A DNA stretch of 64,000 bases from Trichoplax adhaerens. Taxonomy: Eukaryota; Placozoa; Uniplacotomia; Trichoplacea; Trichoplacidae. The notes under the pieces were generated by a model. The model was not told where the DNA came from. It was given only the letters and a program-made list of their open reading frames with translations, and did no database searches. Of the stretch, positions 1-11,900 are shown piece after piece. Positions within the stretch are counted from its first letter, which is position 1. Each line of letters opens with the position of its first letter. The stretch is from contig NW_002060949.1 of the NCBI RefSeq assembly GCF_000150275.1, positions 519,861 through 583,860 on the forward strand, in the 5' to 3' direction. Both the position numbers and the translations under genes were made by a program.

Positions 1-3000
1 ATCTCTCCTCTGCTTCATCCGCGCGATTTACAGCGTCAGATGTTAAATCAAGGATATTTCCAGGATTGGAAGACGATTTACTCAATCCGCTAGTATCTCT
101 AATAGCTGAAATTGAATCAGCACTTTGCTTTCGCTGTAATGCTTCTGTTCGAGCATTGTCCAATTTTTCTAACTTTTCATATGAAATAGTATCCATTTGG
201 CCTTAATAAAAATATTAATATTAGCTGACATCAGTTAAGATCTGTTTATGCAGATATTCAATGATATCCTTACCATACTGTAAACGAATCGTTTCTAGCT
301 CCTTCTTGGATGAGAGACATGGAAATAATATCACACGCTCCTGAAGATGAGTAGCATCTGGAGGCAGTATCGGATCGGGCTCATCATCACTATCATCATC
401 CATATCTGTTGGACCCTGATGAGTTTTTAATACGCTCACAGCCAACTCTACATGAAATCCAGAAGGGTACTTATCGGGGTTGTCCTCATCTATATGATCC
501 AGCTTTGATCTAAAACGAACAAATTATTTATGACTTTGTCAATATAACTTAAAAGGAAAATTTAATAAATAGATTAAAAACCTACATCGAAAACTTATAT
601 CCTTTTGCCTCTGTTTCAACAAAGCTCGTATGAATTTGCAGTTGAAAAATTGGAAAAGATTGAATCTGAAAGACATAATTCTTATTTCTAAATTCTTCCT
701 TATTATGCCAGTTGAGACTATTCTTAGATTACCTCTCTGTGTATTTTTGATGACAGCGTCGAGCGAGCGTGATAGACTGCTATCATTACGTCACCCCTAA
801 CAAGAGTTCCTAATGGGAACATAATTTTGCCATCGCTACTATTGTAAACTCTAAAAATGTTGAAAGAACGTAGTATTATGTTTCCAACTACAGTTATTAA
901 CCTTTATGAGTAATAACTACGATTGTAGCAAAATCATCGGACTATAAAGTAAAATCAATACCTCATCTCTTCTAAGGCATCCTGAAAAGTACACACCCGC
1001 CTCGTGTTGTTCTCAAAAACCTCAATATATGGCCGACACCCGATCCTAAATTAAAACAACGATTAGTACGGAAATGCAATCTTAATGGATAATTTTCATG
1101 GAGTACATACCGGGCTTTGTTGAACAATGGAACCGGAGTAATAGAAATGCTGTCTAATCGTACAGTATGCTCATGAAGACTGCTTTTTCCCTTGTTAACA
1201 ATTGTTGAAAAATACCTAAGGAACCTATGAAATAGTATGCGAAATAGAATTATTAGAAAAAATTTTGAAGACTCATCAATATAAATTAATGTCTAAAGAA
1301 CAGGTATCAACTTACCGACGTTGAGATGGAGAAATTTCAATAACATCTACATCCTGACTACGCTTTGCAAGAACCATCCGCAAAGTTGTTTCTCCGGTTT
1401 TAAAAAGACCGCAATAAACCAAATAACATGCTGTAACTAGGACAGAAGTACTTTTTCCATCCTATTGAGATCGTTGTCATCGTTTAGTGATATCGTAATT
1501 TCCAATATCTTAATCAAAAATTTTATTTCACCTTGCAATGAATAATAGCAACATTTTTACTGTCTTTACTCAGCCAACTATCAATAGCACGGCATACAGC
1601 AAATAGATGATTCAATGATAACAATCTTCTTGACGGTGTACAAAAATGTGTAACCTAGATTAGGTAAAATCGCGGTCAGTCCAGTACAAAAGTTAGATCA
1701 TACCAGAAATGGACTTAATAAGAATTATAACTTACGGCACTATTCAAGACAGTGGTATCATACATTTTCGGTGAAACATTGAACACGTGATAGCTTTGTG
1801 GATGTGACCTTTCAAGAAAGTTTCGAACTTCCTCGATTGGATTCTGCCTTGTTGATTCGTGACCACGGATAGATGGAAACGGCATAACTATAGCGTGCAA
1901 CATGGATGCAGTTATTTATATCAATATCAGATAAAGTTCTATGCTCTCAGTAGTAGTATTTAGACGTTAGGAATGTATTATGATCATATAACGAAGAAAA
2001 CATTTTTAAAATGCGATATCTGCTTCCATAAGGTTGTTGTATGGATATTGAATTGTGCATATCGTTTGTATGCTTTGTCTATTCTGTATTCCAATATGCA
2101 ACATGCCATGTTTAAGGTAAATAAGAACTACAGTACTTATCGCACATTTACCAGCTATATCTTTCATAAAATAAATATCAGTGCGATTAAACTACAACAA
2201 CTGCTAACATCGATTTACCTAACAGTGAAATATTGACATTTTTCAAACATTTTTAATCAATATACGAAAGTAAAACTTACCAATAAGCTTCGTAGTAATA
2301 TACGTCACATCTAACTTATTCGTGTATAGGCTAAAAAACATTTTAAAACGAATTTCGTAAGAAATTACTAATTGATCAGACTAAATAATGTAACAATACC
2401 TTTGCATAGTATTAGTAACAGAATTTGAAACAGATTTTAACATTCCCAAAAAAGCGGTTCCCTTCGAGGTAACATTTGTACCAACGTAGCTATCATTTGC
2501 TGCTTGACCATGTTCATTCGGCGTAACCGATGTTGCTGAAGCTAGAGATTGAATTTGGGTTATTGGATTGATTTTAAATTATAATGATAACTCATTTCCT
2601 CTATCACTGAATAATTAATATACAAAACACACCTTCGATTGGTATACTCTGTCCAAGAAAGCATAGAATTCATGGATTGCATGTAATCAATTAATAAAGA
2701 ATTTTAGGGATGGAGATAACACCTTTTATTAAATGCATAAGAATATAACAGTAACGTATAAATAAACTAGCCAATCGAGAACACTTCTCAGTAATTAAAG
2801 AAACCATATACTAACCCAGGTAGCACCAATATCTAGATTTAGTTTTAACTCGTTGCTGATCTCGTTTAAGTCATTCAGGATATCGCTCACCGAAGGGCGT
2901 TGGTTGACGTTAACGACAAGTATTTTACCTATGGTGAATTAATACACTTATAATTATTATAACCTGCGAAGATATCAATACACTATTCCCTATTTGAGCC

Positions 3001-6000
3001 TATCCAGTTCGATACGTAGCCAGAGTGACTTACGTATAAGGTTTTCAAAAAGCTTGTAATCAGGCTTGTTTTTTGGAATATTATATTTTGCATTTAGAAT
3101 TGCTAGTTTAGTAGAACCAGTACTAGAAGTATCCTCAAAAGGATGCGATGAATAACATAGGATATACAATAGACATCCAAGATCCTAAAAGGGATAGAAT
3201 TATTTGTGTACCTAAACAGCGGTAACTACAATGTGAAACATTTTAGTCTTACCCAGACGTCAACTTTCTCATTGATTTCCTGATTGCTCCATAGGTCGAT
3301 CATTTCCGGAGGGCGATATAAAGGCGTCGTAACTTCTTCAATCTATAGCATACGTAATTCATAATTTTTCAATGGCATTGAATTAAACCACTTAAAAGTA
3401 CCCCTTGAGGCCGAGTGTTAATGTGTTACGCCTTAACTATTAATGTTACAACACCATATCGTTAAAGCCTATTATCTGCTAACAATATAACATAATGTTT
3501 TACATATCTTACATCTTCAAGAAGTAGAGCGCGATCCTGTGAAGTCCAAGATTCCGTTGGCTGAAAAGTCGATTTAGTAGAACTGCCAAAATCACAAAGC
3601 CTCATAATGTTATTGGAATTCAATAAAAAGTTTTCGGGCTAGATAATAATATATAGTTAACAAAGTCAATAATCAAGCAAACTCATAACATTAAGAAACT
3701 CTAGTCAAGCAAATACTTTGAGATCCCTGTGGATAACTGGGGGTGCTTGGTTATGCATGTGAGCTACTGCTTTGCAACATTGTATGAAGATTAAAACGAC
3801 AACATGGGGCTTAAGGGATTCTACATCACGATGTCCATTTATAAGGTCAATTAAATGACCTCCTAGAAAATTTCGACATGTTATACAGTATTATAATATT
3901 ATCGCATTGATACGTGACAAGAGGACATTTACATATGTGCACTAACCTGAACATAACTCCATCAATAAGAGAACTTCATCGAAAGAATTTGTAGATTTAT
4001 CATCATCTTCGCTTAACTGTGAAGCCGCACAGACAAGCTTGACGATGTGAGGATGACCTTGGAGTTGTCTCTGTAGATTCGCCATTGTTAAGTGAATAGC
4101 TCAAGTCTGTCCTGACTGTACTCTTGTCAATTTAAAATTACTAAAAACTACTGATATGAACAATACTGTCTCTTGCAGCAAAATTATTGCTAACTACATC
4201 TCCATTTTTTAAACCTTATATGAGACATATTAAGAAGTACTAGGACACCATAATAACTAACTGGACAATTTACAGGAATTATACAGAGTTTTAGCCGCTT
4301 TCGTAACCGGATAAATCGTATCTTGTGATAAAAACTAGATAAGACGTTGGTATAAAAATTTATTTTTAACCTGAGAAAAAAGTACCGAAAGATATACTAA
4401 GAACTCATTGCTGGATTCGTAGAATTATACTTGGCATATTTAATTAACTGCTTTCAATGCTATACTTATGTGATGTACGTATCATATACCACAGTAATTT
4501 ATACTATTAAATTCACAGTATACGTAGTTTAGGATACCAAAACATTAATTTCATTTGCAATTGCTTTTCTTGCTTTCTGGTCAAAGGCGAGCAATCGCTG
4601 TATAGATATTTATAAGAAGATTAAAAAGTATTTGCAAAATCATGAAATTATACTAAAAATATCATCAACGATAAGCTACTAGATCGTAAATATACAAGTA
4701 ACCAATCGTTGCTTACGTACAGTGTTGTACCGTACCCTTATCATTAGCAGCAATCAAAGACCGAAATTATATTACTGTATCACACGTATATTTATTTATC
4801 TCTGCCTTAACTACTTGGGAATACCGTAAGCGAGGATTAATAGTACGCATTATGCAAAGAAATTAATATCCAAATAGGGAAACTTTATAATAAAGTAGCG
4901 TAGGCTTAATAATGTCTGCACTTCTGACTAACGTACGTATTACTGTACCTTTAAAGCAAATTCACGTCCAGAGTTATTATCCTGCGCCAAATAGATATAA
5001 CCGTAACCACCTTGAAATTGGATTTAATATATATATCTCGGTTAAAAGTTTTACTACTTTATGCTGTATTACCGTGTGAAAATATTCTGAAAACAAAAAA
5101 TTTGAACTGCTACAAAATGGAACTGTACACAGGCATTAATTATACTGTAAGAGTATCAGTAAACTGAATACAATGCTAGCAAAATCAGGTTAGAACCAGT
5201 ATACGAATTAATTAATTAAAAGTACAGCTCCGAAATGATTGCAGCTGATATATTGCAAGCATTCTTTAAAAATTAGCTCATATTTTAAAATTAAACCAGA
5301 AGATGGTCACGGCATTGCGTAGTATCCATATATATATATATGTATTTTAACTAGCGAGAAGTGTTTAGATACATTTTATATCGATGCCGCAAAAATAAAG
5401 TACTGTAGTGAAGCATTCTATATATGCGATCTCAAAGCTAAATAGGTATATTTTTGATGGTTATAATTTCAAAATATCCAAATAACTAAAGAGTTCTTAC
5501 AAACTCTTTGTGACCTATTTATCCATAACTTCTCCAAGTGTAAATATGTACATGAACATGATGCCTTTCCCTCCGAAAACGATTTAATCTAAAAATATGC
5601 GTATACTGTGGTATATTGTTATACAAGGTAGTTCTCAATAACGGTTTATTATCCAGCAGTCTTGCAGCGGAGCTCACTACGTACATTACCGGTAAAACGT
5701 CCAGTATTGTAGTAGCAAGGTACCGTGTAATATCAATATCATGAAATTCGGAATACAGTACAGTACAGTACAGTACATACGGTTTAAAAACGTAGTAATT
5801 TTTGCCGCAATGCAATAAAATAAGTTAAGATCTAGCCACGTTACGAGATTACATTTCAATCTGTTCACAGGACTGCTAATTATCTAATCTGTCTACGTAA
5901 TATCGGTAGTTTACTGCACCGTAGAGTATAATGCTGATACAGTATTAGGATTCGAACTACAATCCCCAAGCGTTGCGATCGACTAAACGGAAAGGACCAT

Positions 6001-6773
6001 TTTACCACTGTACTTGCTATATAGCAATGCTAAAAATGCCACGAAGGTTCATACTACAACAATTGTATTATATCCTTATTACTAACAGTAAATGGTATAC
6101 ATAAATGAATCGAAATAAGCTTGAGAGGAATAAAATATTGCAATACGAGAAGGATTATACATTTTAGATGTACATATTGTGCTACGTATTAAATATTGAA
6201 TACACTTTAAGAATCAATTGCAAGTTCACAGTCTTGCAGTAAGTAACGGATTCAGTTCAGTCAGTAGCATAAATAAACAAATTAATTTCATATTTTAAGA
6301 CTTAAAAATGACTAGCGGAAAGTAGTATGTGCATAATAAAATATAATATATATACAGTATATAGTCTCTCCATTTACAGTATCCCGTAGGTACAGCAGAT
6401 AATATAATAACGTACTGTACTGTACACTTATAGAGCACCGGACCATAGAGCTGGACTAATAACATAGTTTGCAGTTGATAATAATAATAATAATAATCAG
6501 TTAATTTTTCTACCTTCAACTTTTACGCTTAAGAATTCATTACTCTTTCAACTTGAAGACTATTTCGTAGCTGATCTTATAAACTACTATTTGATAAATT
6601 CGACCATCGTGGTGCCTAGACACGAATACCAACTAACCTGTAGCAATAACTTTCTTGACACGTAAAGTCTGCTTCCCAACTTCTACATCGGTACCAACAA
6701 AATCGTCAGCAGACCCTCCGGGATTTTCGCTACGCGATATATAGCTCCAAGCCGAGCGAAATAAATCAGACAT
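1..6773 (-). CDS. GAK: Cyclin-G-associated kinase / auxilin-like (GAK), 3' end outside window
   Basis: GAK uncoats clathrin vesicles with Hsc70 and phosphorylates adaptor mu subunits. Modelled exons, 5' to 3', phases all compatible: 6773-6638, 5010-4949, 4597-4538, 4070-3947, 3862-3717, 3638-3513, 3342-3253, 3184-3034, 2928-2816, 2648-2633, 2541-2400, 2330-2281, 1887-1736, 1654-1532, 1461-1316, 1215-1111, 1045-962, 850-733, 665-586, 509-230, 172-1. The N-terminal NAK-family kinase domain has the glycine loop (GGYGYIYLAQ), the lysine (FALK), HRDLK, DFG and RPPEM, so it looks active. A PTEN-like phosphatase/C2 module follows (ITPVPLFNKA, GDVMIAVYHARST). Its active-site loop reads HCKDGKSTS and lacks the CX5R arginine, so it should be a lipid-binding pseudophosphatase, as in the family. 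An acidic, Ser/Pro-rich linker follows. The J domain should lie beyond position 1. Start: first ATG, giving MSDLFRSAW. About 825 residues are visible. Confidence 0.93.
5011..6637 (-). other. GAK intron 1 (1.6 kb)
   Basis: This is the longest intron of the GAK model. It contains a four-copy CAGTA run (about 5756-5776), an (AT)n run (5328-5341), an (ATA)n run (6478-6497), a short palindromic GTAC stretch near 6414-6427 and a decayed tRNA-like sequence (5937-6014). The open frames inside it (5519-5868, 6295-6519) have low-complexity translations from these repeats, and I do not regard them as genes. Confidence 0.6.
5937..6014 (-). pseudogene. tRNA-like pseudogene (possible anticodon CGA)
   Basis: Read on the minus strand, an A-box match (TGGTAAAATGG, 6007-5997) precedes a perfect B-box core (GTTCGAATC, 5957-5949). 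They span 59 nt, close to the spacing in a tRNA gene. A possible anticodon loop has T33 followed by CGA. The acceptor, D and T stems pair poorly, so this is a decayed tRNA or tRNA-derived SINE fragment rather than a working gene. It lies in GAK intron 1, in the same orientation as the gene. Confidence 0.35.
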
Positions 6774-6954
6774 GCTGGCTAGATGACAGCAGAATAACTT
6801 AGTCTTCTGTTAATGTATATAGAATAAGTTCTGATCCAGATTTATGCAGTGCCAAAGAACTGCATAATGCCAAAGGGATAGGTCGGCCTCTCAGAGTGAC
6901 ATACTGGTACCTTGATCTAGGGTTAGATTAGATTTTAACTTGCTATTACAGACC

Positions 6955-8160
6955 GTGACCGTGCAGTACAGTACAGTACAGTACTGTACAGTACTGTAAC
7001 CCTTAAGTGTCAGACTGGCACACTACTGTACACTGTACAGTGTACAGTACTGTAGAGTGTCGATCATAGAGATTTTATAAAAATAAAAACCCGATCCAGT
7101 TGATCGGAAAAACCTTTCTTATACTGTACAGTGTACAGTACTGTATTACTTTAGTGCCATAAGTCCCTGATAGTACATTACGTTCTAAGTACTGAACTGT
7201 GGTGTTTGACTTGCTCTGCAGAGGCGGTAAAAAAACAAACACGTTTTTTACCTCCCATATGAGCTACTGTACTGTAGACTCAGTCGAGGTCTTCATGGTT
7301 CACTACAGGAAGATGTCACTCTCCTCACATGGGAGGATATAGATGAGGCCAAAAATGTCGAAGAATAGTTACTTAATAATCACTCGTGCTAATTTAATAA
7401 ATGATATGATGCAGTAATAAGGCTAATTTGAACTTTTCTTCGGTAAATTCTGGTGAATTATTGTACTGTTAATTTAGAAAAATTTAGTCCATTCAGAATC
7501 GATCGCCCGCATACTAAACTACTGTCATAACAAGGCGTTTGGCACAAGATAGTACTGAATGTGGATGAAATATCTGTCCGTAGTGTCTAGATGGTCAAGT
7601 CACCTGTAAAATCCGTGTTCAAGTCAAAGTTTAACCCTTACTGTAAATAAATTAAATTAAATTAAATTAATTAAAATGCAGTACAGTACCTTAAACGGTA
7701 CTAGTTCCTAAATGTAAAAGTAGAGTACAGTAGTACAGTACAGTACTGTACCCGGTATACAGTACAGTACAGTACTGTATCAATCTGGCTCCACTACAGT
7801 ACTGTACTGTACTATACTACAGTACTGTACAGTGTACTGTACAGTACTTATTAATTTTCATTCGTCTACTGTAGTCCTGACTGCAGTACTGTACTGTACT
7901 GTAGACTGCGATCTCTAGGTTGATAGGTTCTGGATTCTTCTACTGCGCGAGCGTAATTATACGCTTTTAACTTACTGTGCTGTACTGTACTGTACTGTAC
8001 TGTACAGTACTTATGTACGTAATTAATGCGTGTATAGGAAGACCTTTGGACAGTAACAGCATGTAACTTTACAATAACACTTCAGTAATGTACAGTACAG
8101 TACAATGTACTGTACTGTACCAACACATGTGCTTACAGTACGTACTACTGCACACTATAC
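6955..8160. repeat. Palindromic (TACTG/CAGTA)n array cluster 1, between GAK and peroxiredoxin
   Basis: Many short runs of the pentamer TACTG and its complement CAGTA meet head to head and form GTAC-centred palindromes such as GTACTGTACAGTAC. Clear runs are at 6962-7000, 7022-7050, 7122-7142, 7726-7850, 7880-7902, 7976-8010 and 8088-8120. The cluster fills the divergent spacer between the GAK start (6773, minus) and the peroxiredoxin gene (plus). Other contents are an AATTA-type microsatellite near 7648-7672 and a weak tRNA-like A/B-box pair (7581-7625). Promoters for both neighbours must lie in or next to this interval. I see no TATA box that I would defend. Confidence 0.85.
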
Positions 8161-8322
8161 TGTAGAGTAAGTGAGGTGCCGGTGCCGGTGCCGGGTGTGC
8201 TGGTTTGCAAGCTCTCGGGAGTTATATCTGTGAGCTTAACTTACAAAGATTATCAGTCTGTGTACGCGAGTTTCCTTCAGCCACGCCGGCAGTTTTCTTT
8301 GCACGCGATTTCAGCACGAGCG

Positions 8323-8910
8323 ATGAGTAAGGCACAAGTTCAAAAAGCTGCACCAAATTTTGCGGCGAAAGCCGTAGTTGATGGAAAGTTTAAGGACATA
8401 AAACTCTCAGACTACCTTGGTAAATATCTCGTTTTATTCTTTTATCCAATGGACTTCACTTTCGTTTGTCCAACGGAAATCATCGCCTTCAGTGAGCGCG
8501 TTGAAGATTTTCGTTCTAGAAACTGCGAAGTCATAGCGTGCTCAACTGATACAGAATTTTCTCACTTGGCATGGATTAATCAACCACGAAAGGAAGGTGG
8601 CCTTGGAAGTATGAACATCCCTATTTTAGCGGATCCCACTCATACACTGGCGAAAGATTACGGCGTCTTATTAGAAGATCAAGGGATTGCTCTTAGAGGC
8701 TTATTCATTATAGATGGGAAAGGCATATTACGCCAAATTACCGTTAATGATCTGCCTGTTGGGCGTTCGGTTGATGAAACTATTCGATTAGTGGAAGCAT
8801 TCCAGTTTACAGATGAATATGGTGAAGTTTGTCCTGCAAATTGGAAACCTGGAAAAAGTACGATAAAGCCTAATCCTAACGACAGCAAAGCGTTCTTTGC
8901 CAGCCAATAG
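8323..8910 (+). CDS. Typical 2-Cys peroxiredoxin (PRDX1-4 group), intronless
   Basis: Reduces H2O2 and organic peroxides using thioredoxin as reductant. The first in-frame ATG gives 195 residues, the usual size. The peroxidatic Cys49 lies in [10 protein letters not shown] and the resolving Cys170 in GEVCPANW. The GGLG motif of overoxidation-sensitive animal enzymes is present, but the C-terminal YF motif is replaced by FF (SKAFFASQ). The frame stays open upstream from about 8089 with no ATG. Just before the start it encodes a basic, hydroxylated stretch ([15 protein letters not shown]) resembling a mitochondrial presequence, so an upstream spliced exon or non-ATG start giving a PRDX3-like form is possible. 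A pyrimidine-rich acceptor-like site ends at 8312. It is the only intronless recognised gene here, so a retrocopy origin is possible. I cannot assign PRDX1/2 against PRDX3/4. Confidence 0.93.
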   Translation: MSKAQVQKAAPNFAAKAVVDGKFKDIKLSDYLGKYLVLFFYPMDFTFVCPTEIIAFSERVEDFRSRNCEVIACSTDTEFSHLAWINQPRKEGGLGSMNIPILADPTHTLAKDYGVLLEDQGIALRGLFIIDGKGILRQITVNDLPVGRSVDETIRLVEAFQFTDEYGEVCPANWKPGKSTIKPNPNDSKAFFASQ

Positions 8911-11900
8911 CCGGTACTGTAGCAATTAGCCAACGCAACCCGGTGATATCGGTCTTCATTCACTGCGATTTTTACTGGGCGCGAGCTTCCATCTTCACTT
9001 TCAAAAGACTTAACCATTAGCGAATTAGATATTAACATTATACAGTAGTATAGTATTTTTTTTATACTAATTTAATATTACCACAATGCTTTAGAAAGTG
9101 CATTTATTAATATTTTTATTTATATTGATAATAATATTTATCAGCGTATTTAACATTTCTGAAACGAAGTAGCAACCTGTATCCGTGATTTACTGTGATG
9201 GTAGCGATACTGACAGTGAATTGAATATACGTACTATTATGAGCTTGTTACAAAGATATTCATACGTAGCTCTTACGGTATCAAATATTGATCAGGATAA
9301 TCATTTTAATAAGCACTACATTTAACTTTAATTAACGTTCTACATGGTATTGTACTACTTAGTAAGGATCGTTTGTTTAGACGTCTAGACGCGTATATGC
9401 TACAGACATGGAGCCATGGAGATACTAGAAATTTTTATAGTCGAAATTTCTAGTACGTACTTATCTGCAGGTCACGACAGGGCGTTAATGAATTACTTAT
9501 TAATTATATAAGCATTTAAATGTAGTTTTCTCAAATATTCTACTGAGAATTTCCTACGGATCAAATATTACCACTTCAATGAACATCGTCTTGAGATGAT
9601 CATTATCGTTACAGGATATGAGCTTAAACACTCACTAAATATACGGATGCAGTTGATCCTTCATACGTATACCGCCTGTCAATGTGGAATAATTTTTGTA
9701 CTATTAACACTTAATAAAGATTTTATTTCTCGACATGTAAAGTTTGTATGGACAATATATTATATTTACAGTTAGTTAATTATGTAAGGGGTAAATTACC
9801 GAGGCCCACCAGTTTTTACTATACAGTATACACTAGTAATGATGACAACTTCAAAATCGGTCAGAAAACTAGCGTAGTCAGTTTCTTGCGTCTAATTCAA
9901 TATTTCTGTTAATGTGCAAAACGTAACAGTGCAATATTCAGACCCGACACTGGTTTAAACGTGCACTAAACCGTAAATAGGTATAGATTTAGACCACGGC
10001 TCATAAAATGCAAGAAGCCACGCAGTAACGGCAACACTGTTTTGCGTCGGAGTGACCGAAGTACTCTACTGTACAGTGTGCAGTAGCAAGCAACAAATGT
10101 CGAGAGCCAATTTTATACAGCGGAATGCCAGTTTCAAATTTGTCAAGATTTTCTTTCCGTACGGTAATATAGTAGAATACTGTATTCCGAAACTGCTACC
10201 TGTTGCTTGTGAGAAGTTTACTGTAACATCACAATTGCAAATACGTTGTACAGTACTAAGCTTTCTATTGTAGATACTCTATATCTTTTATATGATTAAG
10301 CAATATCGATGCTTTAATTAATTAAAATTATTATTGCACCGTTATAACCAATTCAAAGGAAATCTAATTTTTATGATAAGCCCATCCACTCGAGCTCGTC
10401 GGCCAATAATCATTCTTGGAATCAAGGTTGCTTGCTGATTCTATAATAAAAATGATAGGGAAATAGTATTTCTCAAAAAACAAAAATCTACTAATATGCA
10501 GTACGTACAGTATTACATTATCTGTTTTATCCGATACAATCAATATCCTCTGTACATGTACAATGTTTACATACGAACGAGCGTATGCTTATATTTGAAG
10601 ATACTCAGTTAATCCCAGACTGCAAATAAGATATCCATAATTTACTGTACAGTACAGTATACTACAATTCATAACTACATAGATTTCATTCAATGAAAAC
10701 CGTATGTTTAGGCAAATTACATAACAGACTACTACGTAGTACATCAACTCTACTAGATGACTACCATAAAATAATGTATTCTGAAATATGCGAATCATCA
10801 ATTATTTATAGTCGGTACGAAAGTCACAAATGTTAGTGAAAACAGTTACATCTATCACATTTACAACTTTCTATCACTGTAATCCCTCTATCGGTTATTA
10901 CAGTAAAATCTACCGATTGCACGACAGTCTTAATCTCGCTCTCAACTTTTCTCTTGTGAGTATAATCAATTCGTATATACCCTTGTGTTTACAGATTTGT
11001 AGGTAATTCCAGTCTACACATAGAATTACTAAGCAAATTATCCTTAGTTTACTTGCATTTACGAAATCAACTGACATGACAGATAAACAGCCTTCCAGGC
11101 AACTGAAAGAATCTTCGAATGCAAGTAAACCGCAAATCTATGTATTGTGTAGCGATAAATAATTCTAATTAAAGTTTGACGAATTATTTTACTAAAGATG
11201 TCCTGGCCATACGTGAATTTCCAATTCGTAAAGTAAAAGAAAGATCTTCTAATCTATAACTTAACTGTAGCTTATACTATAGTTTTACAGTAATATACGG
11301 AGCTATTGTAACGCTAATTGGTAAATTAATATCATCTCATAGTACAAATTACGAAGCGAGTGTAAGCGTAGATTTTTATTAGTCGCATGGAAAATTGTGA
11401 GGATAAAAATTTGACTGTATCCTTCACTGTGAGGCTTACAGTACATGGGTGATTAAAGGAACCATTACACCTATAAATCATTATTATTTAGATCGCAATC
11501 TGAACAACATACATAGATTTTTACAGGGATTCAGTGATAATCGCACTTCTGAAATCACATTATACTATGTTTTACTTATTTTACATCACGATAGAAATCT
11601 GCATAATTAATAATGGTATCACTGAATAGATCACTTCTGTTGGCTATATAATTATCTCTACGAGCTCACAAAGAATAACCAACAAGGCAGTAACTATCAG
11701 ATTCATGGACTTGTTATTCTATTGAGGCTTTAATTCGGCTAGTTTAAATCTGTAATTAAGCGTATCGCCAAAGAGTATATCATTACAGTAATAATATCTT
11801 CGATTTAATTCTTTCAAATTCCTGAAACGGAAAAAAGATTACCTTCAATGATAACAATATGCGTATACAGAATGAAAATTGAGCATATTCATTCTTGTGA

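Noticed and set aside
173-229. Alternative 28-nt intron in GAK near 203-229
   Set aside because: It would put the downstream exon out of frame; a 57-nt intron (173-229) keeps phase 0 on both sides.
5519-5868. Two overlapping minus-strand open frames of 98 and 60 codons
   Set aside because: They lie inside GAK intron 1, and the translation is dominated by the CAGTA repeat; no splice role is needed.
6955-8160. CRISPR-like or simple microsatellite reading of the GTAC arrays
   Set aside because: There are no fixed-length unique spacers between repeats, the host is clearly eukaryotic, and repeated reversal of direction does not fit a simple one-way microsatellite.
8679-9038. 119-codon minus-strand open frame overlapping the peroxiredoxin 3' end
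   Set aside because: It mirrors the conserved plus-strand coding sequence and has no domain of its own.
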